Shown here piece by piece: positions 9,087 through 18,597 of a stretch of 64,000 bases of DNA (the first letter of the stretch is position 1; every line of letters begins with the position of its first letter). The stretch is from Desulfosporosinus youngiae DSM 17734 (GTDB lineage Bacteria; Bacillota; Desulfitobacteriia; Desulfitobacteriales; Desulfitobacteriaceae): contig NZ_CM001441.1 in assembly GCF_000244895.1 (NCBI RefSeq), forward strand, positions 930,001 to 994,000, written 5' to 3'. A model generated the notes under the pieces. It made no database searches. It was not told the DNA's origin and worked only from the letters and a program-made list of their open reading frames with translations. A program made the position numbers and the translations under genes.

Positions 9087-10151
9087 ATGAGTCGCCTGCA
9101 ACAAATGCGTCAGCAGATGCTTAAGGATAATATAGACGCTTATGTTGTGATGCGCCCGGAGAATGGACGATATTTAAGCGGGTTTTCCGGCGGAGAAGCC
9201 ACACTGTACATCACATTCGATAAAGCCTTATTATTGACCGACTTTCGCTACATAGAACAAGCTAAGGCTCAGGCCCCTGATTTTGAAATCATTGATGCCG
9301 GACAACAGACTCATTTTTCAAAATTGGCAGAAGTTGGGCAACAGGCCCAAAGAGTTGGATTTGAAGGGGACTTTGTCACATATCTGGACTTTGGAAAACT
9401 TAAGGATGCCTTTGCGCAAGGGGAACTTTTGTCGCTTCCGGATCTTGTCAGTCATTTACGCTCAGTGAAGGATGATTCCGAAGTTGAATTGATTCGGCAA
9501 GCTGTTAAAATTGCCGATAATGCATTTAATGAAGTATTGAAGACCATCGAAAGCGGACAGACTGAGGAAGAAATCAGCTTGAACTTAGAATTTTCGATGC
9601 GGCGGGCTGGTGCAAGCGGAGGTTCATTTGAGTTTATCGTAGCTTCGGGTGTTCGTTCGTGTATGCCTCACGGGACCGCCAGCTCTAAGCGGGTTCAATC
9701 AGGTGAGTTTCTGACAATGGACTTTGGAGCGATTTATCAGGGCTACTGTTCAGATATAACGCGAACAGTGTTTATCGGAGATCCTGAGGACAAGCACCGT
9801 CATATTTATGAAACTGTCTTGGCAGCACAATTGGCAGGAATCCAGGCTGTTGCACCCGGAAAATCCGGAAAAGAGGTCGATGCTGTAGCCCGTGGGGTTA
9901 TCGAACAAGCAGGCTACGGAGACTATTTTGGACATGGATTGGGACATTCGGTCGGTCTGGCTATTCATGAAGGCCCTAATCTTAATAAACGGGAAGAGCG
10001 TATTCTGAAACCAGGCATGGTTGTTACCGTCGAACCGGGTATCTATATCCCGGATTGGGGCGGTGTTCGGATTGAAGATATTGTCTTGGTAACTGAAAAC
10101 GGCTGTGAAGTCTTAACAAAAGCACCGAAAGACTTTATTGTTTTGGAATAA
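9087..10151 (+). CDS. M24B metallopeptidase (Xaa-Pro aminopeptidase, YqhT-like)
   Basis: Cytoplasmic dinuclear-metal peptidase that removes N-terminal residues preceding proline. An N-terminal creatinase-like domain (about 1-125) is followed by the pita-bread catalytic domain. Metal-binding motifs are [17 protein letters not shown] (two Asp), [14 protein letters not shown] (His) and [18 protein letters not shown] (Glu residues). I place the start at ATG 9087 behind AAAAGGGGG; a longer frame from 9018 would add 23 residues encoded by repeat DNA. It sits between aroQ and efp, as yqhT does in Bacillus subtilis. Confidence 0.88.
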   Translation: MSRLQQMRQQMLKDNIDAYVVMRPENGRYLSGFSGGEATLYITFDKALLLTDFRYIEQAKAQAPDFEIIDAGQQTHFSKLAEVGQQAQRVGFEGDFVTYLDFGKLKDAFAQGELLSLPDLVSHLRSVKDDSEVELIRQAVKIADNAFNEVLKTIESGQTEEEISLNLEFSMRRAGASGGSFEFIVASGVRSCMPHGTASSKRVQSGEFLTMDFGAIYQGYCSDITRTVFIGDPEDKHRHIYETVLAAQLAGIQAVAPGKSGKEVDAVARGVIEQAGYGDYFGHGLGHSVGLAIHEGPNLNKREERILKPGMVVTVEPGIYIPDWGGVRIEDIVLVTENGCEVLTKAPKDFIVLE

Positions 10152-10174
10152 AATTTTTAGGGGGAAGTATTGAC

Positions 10175-10732
10175 ATGATTTCAACAAATGATTTTAAGAC
10201 TGGGTTAACCATCGAGATAGATGGTGATGTGTTTTCAGTGGTTGAATTCCAACATGTTAAGCCAGGTAAGGGTGCGGCATTTGTGCGTACTAAACTGAAA
10301 AATGTCAAGACGGGCGGAGTCGTAGAGCGGAAGTTTAATGCCGGAGAAAAAGTTGAAAAAGCGCATGTAGAACGCCGTGAGATGGACTATCTCTATAAAG
10401 ATGGAGAACACTTTGTTGTCATGGATAAGGAAACCTATGAGCAAACCTCCTTGACAGATGCACAAATCGGAGACGGTGTTAAGTGGCTGAAAGAAAACAT
10501 GACCTTAGGGGTACTTTTCTTTGGTACACAGGTTATTGGAGTTGACCTGCCCAATTCTGTCCAGCTCACGGTTGCAGCTACTGAACCAGGGGTCAAAGGA
10601 GATACAGCTACCGGCGGTACAAAACCAGCGACTCTGGAGACCGGTGCTGTAGTGCAAGTTCCCTTCTTTGTCAATGAGGGAGACCTTCTTATTATTGATA
10701 CCAGAACAGGAAACTATGTTCAACGGGCTTAG
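10175..10732 (+). CDS. efp: Elongation factor P
   Basis: Relieves ribosome stalling at proline-rich stretches. 185 residues with the three-domain EF-P layout; the N-terminal KOW-like domain carries the loop [14 protein letters not shown] with the lysine at about position 32 that is modified in many bacteria. The C-terminal domain ends [16 protein letters not shown], the EF-P signature. It follows the M24B peptidase by 23 bases. Confidence 0.96.
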   Translation: MISTNDFKTGLTIEIDGDVFSVVEFQHVKPGKGAAFVRTKLKNVKTGGVVERKFNAGEKVEKAHVERREMDYLYKDGEHFVVMDKETYEQTSLTDAQIGDGVKWLKENMTLGVLFFGTQVIGVDLPNSVQLTVAATEPGVKGDTATGGTKPATLETGAVVQVPFFVNEGDLLIIDTRTGNYVQRA

Positions 10733-10830
10733 GTTGCCGGAAGGCAGAAATCTCTAAGAAGCCTGAGCTTTAGACTGGGACTCACTGAACTAAAACCAGA
10801 GTGCTTTAAAAGTATATACTTATAAACATG

Positions 10831-10880
10831 AAAACACCTTCTATGGGGCAAAGTAATAGTGCTGCCATAGGAGGTGTTTT
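10831..10880 (+). promoter_or_regulatory. Hairpin occluding the RNase J ribosome binding site
   Basis: aaaacaccttctatgg (10831-10846) pairs with ccataggaggtgtttt (10865-10880): 15 Watson-Crick pairs plus one G-U wobble around an 18-base loop. The 3' arm contains the AGGAGG that serves the ATG at 10882. Folding would therefore hide the ribosome binding site. The A-rich and T-rich ends also resemble a bidirectional terminator, so it could attenuate transcription between efp and the RNase J gene. Confidence 0.65.
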
Positions 10881-10881
10881 T

Positions 10882-12558
10882 ATGTTGCCTGATAAGACGT
10901 CAAAGCTTAGTGTTATTCCGCTCGGAGGGACTGGAGAAATTGGGAAAAACCTGCTTGTCTTTGAATACGAGGATTCCATAGTTGTTATTGACGGAGGCGT
11001 AAAATTCCCGGATGATGAATTGCTGGGTATTGATTTAGTGATTCCCGATAGTTCTTATTTGGAGAAAAATCGCGAGCGCATTAAAGGCCTCTTTATCACC
11101 CATGGACATGAAGATCATATTGGCGGACTTCCCTTTATTTTGCCAAAATTGAACATCCCAATCTATGGAACTAAATTGGCCCTGGGATTAGTACAGGCAA
11201 AGTTTCAGGAACGAGCGGCCTACCCTGAATCGCTGATGCATATTCTGGAACCGGGTAAGCCAATTCAGGCGGGGGCCTTTGAAGTAGAAGCATTTCGGGT
11301 TACTCATAGCATTCCCGATGCTGTTGGGTATTCTTTACATTCGCCGGTAGGCCGGGTGATTTATACCGGAGACTTCAAAGTCGATTATACTCCAATCGAT
11401 GGTCAGGATATGGAACTTGGCAAGCTGGCAGCTTGGGGGCAGGAGGGTGTACTTGCCCTGCTTTGCGATTCTACAAACGCAGAGAGGCCGGGGGTTACTG
11501 TGTCGGAAATGGTTGTCGGGAAAACGCTGCGAGAGTGGTTCGAACGGGCTGAAGGGAAAATCATAATGGCTTCCTTTGCCTCTAATATTCACCGGATCCA
11601 ACAAGCGATTGACGCAGCCGCGGATATTGGCCGTAAGGTTTGCGTTGTAGGAAGAAGTATGGAAAATGTGGTTCGAACGGCGACTGAGCTCGGATATTTA
11701 AAATTAAGAGATGAAAGTATCTTAGTCCCTAGTTCAGAGGTGGCTAATCTGCCTTCTGAGAAGTTGCTGGTGCTTACGACCGGAAGTCAAGGAGAACCGC
11801 TGGCAGCCTTGACAAGGATGGCTACCAGAACTCACCGGCAGATCAATGTTTTACCGGGAGACATGGTCATCATGGCGGCAACCCCAATACCTGGAAATGA
11901 GAAACTGGTTGGCAAGACAATAAACCATCTATATCAAATCGGAGCTGAAGTTGTCACCAAAGATATGGGACAGGTTCATGTATCCGGACACGCCAATCAA
12001 GAAGAGATCAAACTCGTGATTCGCCTCACTCAGCCACGTTTCCTCATACCTCATCATGGTGAAATCCGCCATCAAGTTGGTTTTAAACGAATCGGAAACT
12101 CATTAGGCTATACGGATCAAGACATCGCAATAACTCAGCTGGGTTCACGGGTTGAACTCTCTACAGATCGAATGGAATTCGGAGAACCTGTAGAAGCTGG
12201 AAGTGTTTATATCGACGGGTTAGGTATAGGAGATGTAGGGCAGATTGTCTTGAGAGATCGCCAGCAATTGGCGCAAGATGGAGTAGTAGTGGTTGTAGCC
12301 GCAATTTCTAAGGCTAAACCTTACAGGATCTTATCCGGTCCGGATATAATTTCAAGAGGGTTCACATTTATGAAAGAAGCAGAAACGTTAGTGGACGGAG
12401 CTAAGGCAGAGGTATTAAATACTCTGGAAAGACAAATTCAGAAAGATCAAATGGAATGGGGAGTTATTAAAGCCAATATTCGGGATAGCCTCGGCAAATA
12501 CTTATGGGATAAAACTCGCAGACGGCCTATGATCCTGCCTGTGTTACTGACTCATTGA
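10882..12558 (+). CDS. rnj: Ribonuclease J
   Basis: Metallo-beta-lactamase/beta-CASP nuclease for mRNA decay and rRNA processing. The 558-residue product carries the zinc motif THGHEDHIGG, downstream ligands HSIPDAVG and TGDFKVD, then the beta-CASP insert and C-terminal dimerisation domain. ATG 10882 follows AGGAGG by 7 bases. An in-frame ATG at 10828 would give a longer protein, but its codons encode the regulatory hairpin, so I reject it. A hairpin-controlled start suggests autoregulation, which is inference. Confidence 0.93.
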   Translation: MLPDKTSKLSVIPLGGTGEIGKNLLVFEYEDSIVVIDGGVKFPDDELLGIDLVIPDSSYLEKNRERIKGLFITHGHEDHIGGLPFILPKLNIPIYGTKLALGLVQAKFQERAAYPESLMHILEPGKPIQAGAFEVEAFRVTHSIPDAVGYSLHSPVGRVIYTGDFKVDYTPIDGQDMELGKLAAWGQEGVLALLCDSTNAERPGVTVSEMVVGKTLREWFERAEGKIIMASFASNIHRIQQAIDAAADIGRKVCVVGRSMENVVRTATELGYLKLRDESILVPSSEVANLPSEKLLVLTTGSQGEPLAALTRMATRTHRQINVLPGDMVIMAATPIPGNEKLVGKTINHLYQIGAEVVTKDMGQVHVSGHANQEEIKLVIRLTQPRFLIPHHGEIRHQVGFKRIGNSLGYTDQDIAITQLGSRVELSTDRMEFGEPVEAGSVYIDGLGIGDVGQIVLRDRQQLAQDGVVVVVAAISKAKPYRILSGPDIISRGFTFMKEAETLVDGAKAEVLNTLERQIQKDQMEWGVIKANIRDSLGKYLWDKTRRRPMILPVLLTH

Positions 12559-12580
12559 ATAATTCAGAAACTTAAGGTTA

Positions 12581-12612
12581 GAGCGCTGGGGATTGATAAA
12601 AACCGAAGCGCT
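12581..12612 (+). terminator. Possible terminator after RNase J
   Basis: gagcgct (12581-12587) pairs with agcgctc (12606-12612) around an 18-base loop. Flanking gtta/taac could extend the stem with a bulge. There is no strong T tract, so function as a terminator is uncertain. Confidence 0.35.
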
Positions 12613-12711
12613 CTTAACTAATTTAGGATATTTGCAGAATCTAAGTATATTTGCAGGAATATTGAATGATATTGAAGAATAATCAAGCAAGCGGGAAAGG
12701 AGTGCTTGTTT

Positions 12712-15042
12712 ATGCCGCATAATGGAAAACGGAACTTAAGCAAGGTCACTCCTTTACGGATTACCATTCTGTATGGGGTAGTAGGTTTGCTATGGATTCT
12801 TTTTTCAGACCATTTATTAGTCTTAATTGATTTGGATTCACAGACGCTCCTCGGATTGTCTACGTTTAAAGGGGGGCTCTTTGTCTTACTTACGGCGATA
12901 TTGCTTTATTTCCTGATTCAATTCGGATATAACTCCCTTCAGGAATCTGAGAAAGCCCTGATTAGAGATCGAGTTAACTTAGAGCGCTATCGGCTTTTGG
13001 CAGATGAGGTTTTAGATATCATCCTATTTATTAGTCCCGACGGACAAATCATCGATGCCAATGAGGCGGCTGTGAAGCGTTATGGTTATACTCGCCAGGA
13101 ATTGACGAATATGCCTGTCAGTAAGCTGCGCTTGCCTGAAGACCAAGTAACCGTACCTCACTTCCTCCATAACGCACCGCAAGGGATGCAGTTTGAGCTT
13201 AGGCATGTTTGCAAAGATGGAAGTGTATTTCCAATTGACATTAGTTCTAAAGGAGCAACCTCAAATGGTAAACCGATTATTATAAGTCTTATTCGGGATA
13301 TTTCTCAACGTAAAATAGCAGAAGATGAACGTGTGAAAGCGGAAGCAGAAGTTTGGCTGGAGAAAGAACGTGCCCAAGTCACTCTTGAGTCCATCGCAGA
13401 TGCTGTGATCGCTACGGATGTTCAGTCGGTCATCGAGTATATGAACCCCGTTGCTGAAGCCTTAACAGGTTGGTCCAAGGCAGAGGGGATAGGTCTTTCT
13501 TTAGAAAAAGTCTTTAATATCGTAAATGAAGAAACAGGGAAAGCCCTTGAAAGTCCGGTTGTCCGCAGTCTTCGGGAAGGAAGAGTTATCTGTATAGCAA
13601 GCAATCCCGCCCTGATCAATAAGGACGGAATTGCTCTGGCAATTGAGGATTCGGCTGCCCCTATACGTGACAGAGATAATACAATTATTGGTGCGGTTTT
13701 AGTATTTCGTGATGTCAGCTATAAGCGAAATCATATGAAAGAGCTGACACACCAAGCTCAGCATGATGCTTTAACCGGGCTTCCTAACCGATTGCTTTTT
13801 TATGAACATCTAAAGCAGGCATTAGCTCAGGCTAAGCGTAAACAAAACAAGCTGGCGGTCATGTTCTTGGATTTGGACCGTTTTAAATTAATTAATGATA
13901 CTATGGGGCACAATCTTGGTGATCAGCTTCTCAAAAATGTGGCAGGTCGAATTCGCCAAACCGTGCGCGGAGGAGATACAGTTGCCCGGCAGGGAGGAGA
14001 TGAATTCTTAGTTTTACTTCCGGAAATAAACGATGAATTAGAAGCAGCGTTGGTGTCGGACCGGATTTTAGGAGTTTTTGAACAACCCATTATCATCGAG
14101 GACAAAGAAGTTTACATAAGCACGAGTATAGGGATCAGTCTCTATCCAAACGATGGCGGCGATCCGGAGTCCTTGGTGAAGCAGGCGGATACGGCCATGT
14201 ACTATGCTAAAGAGAAGGGGCGGAATAACTGCCAGTTTTTTACGGAGGGGCTTAATATTAAAGCCAATCAGAGACTTTTGACCGAAAACAGTCTTCGTAA
14301 GGCATTAATACGCAAAGAATTTATCCTGTACTATCAGCCTCAAGTTGATTTAAAGAGCGGAAAAATTGTTGGACTGGAAGCTCTCATACGGTGGAACTCA
14401 GTGGAATTAGGTCTGGTTTCCCCGGCAACATTTATCAATATAGCGGAGGAAACCGGGTTAATACTGCCAATTGGAGAGTGGGTTTTACGTACAGCTTGTG
14501 CACAAAATAAGAAATGGCAGAATCAAGGATTTGCGCCTTTGCGTATGTCGGTTAACATCTCTGCCCGGCAATTTCAAGAACCAAGTTTTATTAAGCTGGT
14601 TAAGCAAATTTTGGAGGAGACTAACTTGGATCCGCGATGGCTGGAGCTGGAGATTACGGAAAGTATCGCGATGGAAAAAGGTGAACCTACACTCGAGATG
14701 TTGAATTCCTTTAAAAAGCTAGGGGTGCGGATTTCGATAGATGATTTCGGTACAGGCTTTTCTTCCCTTAATTATTTGAGCCGCATGCCGATTGATACTT
14801 TGAAGATCGATCAGAGCTTTATTCAGGACATCAGCAAGGGAGAAAATGGGGAAGAAGTTGTCACGGCTATCATTCAGCTAGCTAAAAACTTACGCTTAAA
14901 AGTGATCGCCGAAGGGGTGGAAACGAATACCCAAAGGACCTTTCTTGAAGATAAGCTCTGTGATGAGATGCAGGGATACCTCTTTTGTAAGGCAGTCCCT
15001 TCAGAAGAGGCCGAAAGGTTATTTGTTCGGACTTCAAACTAG
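12712..15042 (+). CDS. Membrane-bound PAS-PAS-GGDEF-EAL cyclic-di-GMP protein
   Basis: Synthesises and/or degrades cyclic-di-GMP at the membrane. Two N-terminal membrane helices (about 18-40 and 48-72) are followed by two PAS domains (about 90-205 and 222-340). The GGDEF motif is intact at 428-432, with an inhibitory-site RGGD at 419-422, five residues upstream. The EAL domain also looks intact (EALIRW from 556, DDFGTGFSS later). Both activities are therefore plausible. ATG 12712 is preferred over TTG 12706 because it lies 9 bases from AAAGGAG. It stands alone between rnj and spoIIIAA; a link to the pilus genes is only suggestive. Confidence 0.9.
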   Translation: MPHNGKRNLSKVTPLRITILYGVVGLLWILFSDHLLVLIDLDSQTLLGLSTFKGGLFVLLTAILLYFLIQFGYNSLQESEKALIRDRVNLERYRLLADEVLDIILFISPDGQIIDANEAAVKRYGYTRQELTNMPVSKLRLPEDQVTVPHFLHNAPQGMQFELRHVCKDGSVFPIDISSKGATSNGKPIIISLIRDISQRKIAEDERVKAEAEVWLEKERAQVTLESIADAVIATDVQSVIEYMNPVAEALTGWSKAEGIGLSLEKVFNIVNEETGKALESPVVRSLREGRVICIASNPALINKDGIALAIEDSAAPIRDRDNTIIGAVLVFRDVSYKRNHMKELTHQAQHDALTGLPNRLLFYEHLKQALAQAKRKQNKLAVMFLDLDRFKLINDTMGHNLGDQLLKNVAGRIRQTVRGGDTVARQGGDEFLVLLPEINDELEAALVSDRILGVFEQPIIIEDKEVYISTSIGISLYPNDGGDPESLVKQADTAMYYAKEKGRNNCQFFTEGLNIKANQRLLTENSLRKALIRKEFILYYQPQVDLKSGKIVGLEALIRWNSVELGLVSPATFINIAEETGLILPIGEWVLRTACAQNKKWQNQGFAPLRMSVNISARQFQEPSFIKLVKQILEETNLDPRWLELEITESIAMEKGEPTLEMLNSFKKLGVRISIDDFGTGFSSLNYLSRMPIDTLKIDQSFIQDISKGENGEEVVTAIIQLAKNLRLKVIAEGVETNTQRTFLEDKLCDEMQGYLFCKAVPSEEAERLFVRTSN

Positions 15043-15082
15043 TTTTACAAATCGTAAAAATCTATAGCCGTCTCCAAGCCAG

Positions 15083-15120
15083 TAAAGCCGAGTACATGAG
15101 TGCCATGTGCCGGCTTTATT
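15083..15120 (+). terminator. Terminator-like hairpin after the GGDEF-EAL gene
   Basis: taaagccg plus gtacat (15083-15097, one bulged A) pairs with atgtgc plus cggcttta (15105-15118), followed by TT. The arms are strong but the T tract is short. Confidence 0.5.
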
Positions 15121-15209
15121 AATTTGGGGCTAACTTCCTCGCTTTTTGTGAGGGATTCATGTCTAAAATTAATAAGTAGGACATACCTTCTATCAAGGGG
15201 GGCATTGAT

Positions 15210-16274
15210 GTGTCGCTGCATTACACTCTATCTGTCGTTCAGACACCCAAAGTGAGCCCGAAAGCGCCGCAGACCATACCAAAGCAAAGGGAAGAGAACC
15301 TTCCTGGGCTTAATAAGTGTGCAGCTTTATGGGCGGACATAGTCAGGTGGTTTGGGGATGATATCCGTTCAATTTTAGTCGGTCTTAAGGGTGTGGCCTT
15401 TCATGAGATTGAAGAGCTGCGCTTAAGAGTGGGACAGCCGCTCTTAGTTCGGACGTCAAACCAGGATCTTTTTATAAACCAGAATGGTGGCGTAACAAGT
15501 CCTCAAAAAGCTTACTTTATAAAATCCGAAGATCTGGTCTGTGCTCTGGAAAGGATGACCTATAGCTCGGTCTATGCAGTTGAAGAGGATTTAAAGCAGG
15601 GTTTTATAACCCTTCCCGGAGGAAATCGAGTAGGTATAACCGGTGAGGCAGTCCTCCAACAGGGTCAGATTCAGACAATCAAGCACATTTCATCCTTAAA
15701 TCTTCGTATCGCCAGGGATGTTCCGGGATTGGGTCTGAAAATTTTGCCGCTGCTATTAGATGAAGAGGGTGGGATTTTTCATACGCTTTTGATTTCCCCT
15801 CCCCGTGCCGGTAAAACAACTCTCTTAAGGGATCTTATTCGTTCGATCAGCAACGGGGTTCCCCAGTTAGGCTTAAGAGGGCAGACTGTTGGAGTTGTGG
15901 ATGAACGCGGAGAACTTGCCGGGATGTGGCAAGGGGTCCCGACTTATGATCTGGGATATCGGACGGATATTTTAGACGGGTGTCCAAAAGCCAGGGGAAT
16001 GAGCATAATGGTTCGGTCCATGTCCCCTCAAGTGCTGGCTGTGGATGAGCTTGGGCATAGGGAAGATGTTATCGCTATTGCGGACGCCTTGCGTACAGGG
16101 GTGCAGATTCTTAGTACGGCTCATGCCGGCACGATAGAGGAGGCGAGGAGCAGACCTGTGATAAGTAATCTGTTGGATCAAGGTGTGTTTGAGCGTTTGG
16201 TTGTTTTAAGCAGGCAGCATGGACCGGGCACGATAGAAGGAGTTTATGATCTCAGAACAGGGAGGATCCTTTGA
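15210..16274 (+). CDS. spoIIIAA: Stage III sporulation protein AA (SpoIIIAA ATPase)
   Basis: Secretion-type ATPase of the SpoIIIA-SpoIIQ feeding-tube complex between mother cell and forespore. Walker A lies in SPPRAGKTTLLRD (about 195-207), with VVDERGELAG and the Walker B region LAVDELG downstream. The 354 residues include an extended N-terminus. The GTG start follows AAGGGGGG. Upstream, CATACCTT at 15182-15189 resembles a SigE -10, but the -35 is poor. First gene of an eight-gene spoIIIA operon. Confidence 0.95.
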   Translation: MSLHYTLSVVQTPKVSPKAPQTIPKQREENLPGLNKCAALWADIVRWFGDDIRSILVGLKGVAFHEIEELRLRVGQPLLVRTSNQDLFINQNGGVTSPQKAYFIKSEDLVCALERMTYSSVYAVEEDLKQGFITLPGGNRVGITGEAVLQQGQIQTIKHISSLNLRIARDVPGLGLKILPLLLDEEGGIFHTLLISPPRAGKTTLLRDLIRSISNGVPQLGLRGQTVGVVDERGELAGMWQGVPTYDLGYRTDILDGCPKARGMSIMVRSMSPQVLAVDELGHREDVIAIADALRTGVQILSTAHAGTIEEARSRPVISNLLDQGVFERLVVLSRQHGPGTIEGVYDLRTGRIL

Positions 16275-16783
16275 TGGTGGTGATTGGATGTATTGCGCTC
16301 ATTGCCGGGTGTGGGTTCCTGGGGCTGTGGATCGCTCACCGAATTCGCCGCCGCCCCATAGAATTACGGGAATGTACGATGGCCTTGGCCCTCTTAGACA
16401 CTGAAATCGTTTGGGGAGCAACCCCTTTGCCGGAAGCGTTCAACATACTGAAAGAACGAACGGATACACCCTGGCAAGGGTTTTTTGCAGAACTGCAGGA
16501 ACGATTGCAGCGGGGTGAGTCAGCAAGTACCGCTTGGAAAGAAACAGTGATGGCTCAGAATGCTCATTTTTGCTTAAAGCCAGAAGACTGGCTGGTGATT
16601 GGTGATGTTGGCAAAGGTTTAGGACGGTCTGACCGGACAGAGCAGCACAAACAAATTGAATTTGTGCAACGGCAACTTAGTCTGATAAAGGAACAGGCAG
16701 AGATCTGGTCGGGCAAACAAGCGAAAATGTGGTCGTATTTAGGTTTTCTCGGCGGAATTGCAGGAGTGCTCATTTTGATTTAA
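16274..16783 (+). CDS. spoIIIAB: Stage III sporulation protein AB
   Basis: Membrane partner of SpoIIIAA, distantly related to the GspF/PilC platform family. About 169 residues, with an N-terminal membrane helix, a conserved helical cytoplasmic domain and a C-terminal helix (MWSYLGFLGGIAGVLILI). I choose ATG 16274, overlapping the spoIIIAA stop by one base and 8 bases after GGAGG; TTG 16271 is an alternative. Confidence 0.93.
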   Translation: MVVIGCIALIAGCGFLGLWIAHRIRRRPIELRECTMALALLDTEIVWGATPLPEAFNILKERTDTPWQGFFAELQERLQRGESASTAWKETVMAQNAHFCLKPEDWLVIGDVGKGLGRSDRTEQHKQIEFVQRQLSLIKEQAEIWSGKQAKMWSYLGFLGGIAGVLILI

Positions 16784-16805
16784 ACCATGGAGAGGAGTCG
16801 GGGTA

Positions 16806-17003
16806 ATGAGCTTTAACTTAATCATTACAGTCGCAGGAATTGGTATTTTGGTTGGGGTATTAGCCTCTGTATTGAATCAATCCGGGCGCAGCGAAATGGC
16901 TCAGGGTGTTACAATTATGGGCGTTATAGTGGTCCTCTATATCGTAGTACAGTCCATCGCAGAATTATTTACTCTGGTTAAGAGTGTTTTTAACCTTTAT
17001 TAG
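16806..17003 (+). CDS. spoIIIAC: Stage III sporulation protein AC
   Basis: 65-residue membrane protein with two hydrophobic helices; part of the SpoIIIA channel base. Length and sequence (GVLASVLNQSGRSEMAQGV) match the family, and it sits between spoIIIAB and spoIIIAD as expected. Confidence 0.95.
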   Translation: MSFNLIITVAGIGILVGVLASVLNQSGRSEMAQGVTIMGVIVVLYIVVQSIAELFTLVKSVFNLY

Positions 17004-17014
17004 GGGGCTGAAAT

Positions 17015-17401
17015 GTGGAGATATGGCAGATTGTGGGACTAGCCCTGATTGTGACAATTCTTAGTGTCGTTCTTAAGCAGATCCGGCCGGAAATTGCTTT
17101 GCAGCTTTCCATATTAGCAGGAGCGTCAATCTTTATTCTTATTATCAGTAAAATCAGAGTTGTTGTGGATTTATTACAGACTCTTGCAGACCAAGCCAAT
17201 ATTAGTTCCTACTATTTGCTGATCATCTTAAAAATTGTGGGTGTGGCCTATCTTGCAGAGTTCGGAGCCCAAATTTGCCGTGATGCAGGAGAAAGTGCCT
17301 TAGGTACTAAGATTGAACTTGCCGCGAAGGTCGGAGTTATTATTTTAGCGATTCCTATTATTGTAGCCATTACAGAGTCATTGGTACGACTCGTTCCGTG
17401 A
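17015..17401 (+). CDS. spoIIIAD: Stage III sporulation protein AD
   Basis: 128-residue membrane protein related to SpoIIIAC, with about four hydrophobic segments; contains the family sequence LAEFGAQICRDAGESALGTKIELAAK. The GTG start follows AGGGGG. Only eleven bases follow spoIIIAC and four precede spoIIIAE. Confidence 0.95.
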   Translation: MEIWQIVGLALIVTILSVVLKQIRPEIALQLSILAGASIFILIISKIRVVVDLLQTLADQANISSYYLLIILKIVGVAYLAEFGAQICRDAGESALGTKIELAAKVGVIILAIPIIVAITESLVRLVP

Positions 17402-17405
17402 GGTG

Positions 17406-18584
17406 ATGTATTTGCCGCGATTCATCGTCAGTTTGGTATTATTAGTTTTCTTCTTCAGTGGGACAACTTCTCCGGTCTATGCTGATGAGGCAGCCCCTCA
17501 ATCCCCGGTTAAGGCAGACCTTTTGCAGGAAGTCGATTTAAGCCAAATGCGGGGTTTTCTTGAACAGCTGGACAGCGATGTTCAGAAAGCGATGCCGGGC
17601 TTTTCGTTAATTCGTACGTTTGAAGAGCTTAAGAGCGGAGAGTTGAGCCTGAAACCGGAAAATTTAGGGAAGACGTTGCTGTCGGTCTTGGGTCATCAGG
17701 TCTTAGGGACAGCGCCCTTGATTGGGAAACTGCTCATCTTAGCTGTACTTGGTGCCGTATTGGGACAACTTCAAGTAGCTTTTGGCGGAAGCGTCGGAAA
17801 GACTGCTCAGGTCATGACTTATCTGGTTCTTTTAAGTCTGGCGATAACCTCCTTCAAAGAGTCTTTAGACATCGCTACCGGAGCCATTGATCAAATGGTC
17901 GGTCTGATGCAAACCATGTTTCCGGTTATTCTGACCTTATTAGTTACCATGGGGAATCTGACCAGTGCCGCACTTTTTAAACCTCTGATTATGGGCAGCT
18001 TGACAGTCTTAGCAACGATTATCAAAACGGTGATTTTACCGCTTTTTTTTCTGGCAGCCGTGCTTAAGCTTTTTAACAATATCTCTGAGCAATTTAAGCT
18101 CAGTAAACTTGCCGGACTGTTTGAATTCGCAGGTAAGGTTGCCTTAGGCGGGATTATGACGGTGTTTATCGGAGTCATGACGGTTCAGGGGGTCACCGGA
18201 GGGGTTGCAGATAGCGTTGTTTTTCGTACAGCCAAGTATTCTGCCGATCTTGTCCCGGTTGTTGGCAAATTTTTTAAAGATGCTGTTGAACTAGTGATTA
18301 CATCGGGTCTGCTTCTGAAAAATGCGGTGGGTATCGTTGCCTTATTGGCCATCATTATTATTTGCTTGGGACCTTTGATCAAAATTTTAGCCATGATCCT
18401 GGTTTTCCGTATTTCGGCTGCTCTTATTGAGCCCCTTGGTGAAAAGCCGCTTGCGGATAGTCTTCAGGACATGTCCAAAAGTTTAATTTTCATTTTAGTT
18501 ACAGTTGCTTCTGTAGCAGTCATGTTTTTTATGGCTGTAGCAGTGGCTGTAGGAACGGGAACTTTTTCGGTGATGTTGCACTAA
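17406..18584 (+). CDS. spoIIIAE: Stage III sporulation protein AE
   Basis: Large polytopic membrane protein proposed as the channel core of the SpoIIIA complex. It has an N-terminal signal-like helix ending near VYADEA, a soluble stretch, then about seven hydrophobic segments. About 392 residues, normal for the family. The start is ambiguous (GTG 17403, ATG 17406); the ribosome binding site is weak, suggesting coupling to spoIIIAD. Confidence 0.95.
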   Translation: MYLPRFIVSLVLLVFFFSGTTSPVYADEAAPQSPVKADLLQEVDLSQMRGFLEQLDSDVQKAMPGFSLIRTFEELKSGELSLKPENLGKTLLSVLGHQVLGTAPLIGKLLILAVLGAVLGQLQVAFGGSVGKTAQVMTYLVLLSLAITSFKESLDIATGAIDQMVGLMQTMFPVILTLLVTMGNLTSAALFKPLIMGSLTVLATIIKTVILPLFFLAAVLKLFNNISEQFKLSKLAGLFEFAGKVALGGIMTVFIGVMTVQGVTGGVADSVVFRTAKYSADLVPVVGKFFKDAVELVITSGLLLKNAVGIVALLAIIIICLGPLIKILAMILVFRISAALIEPLGEKPLADSLQDMSKSLIFILVTVASVAVMFFMAVAVAVGTGTFSVMLH

Positions 18585-18597
18585 GGAGGAGAGTGCC

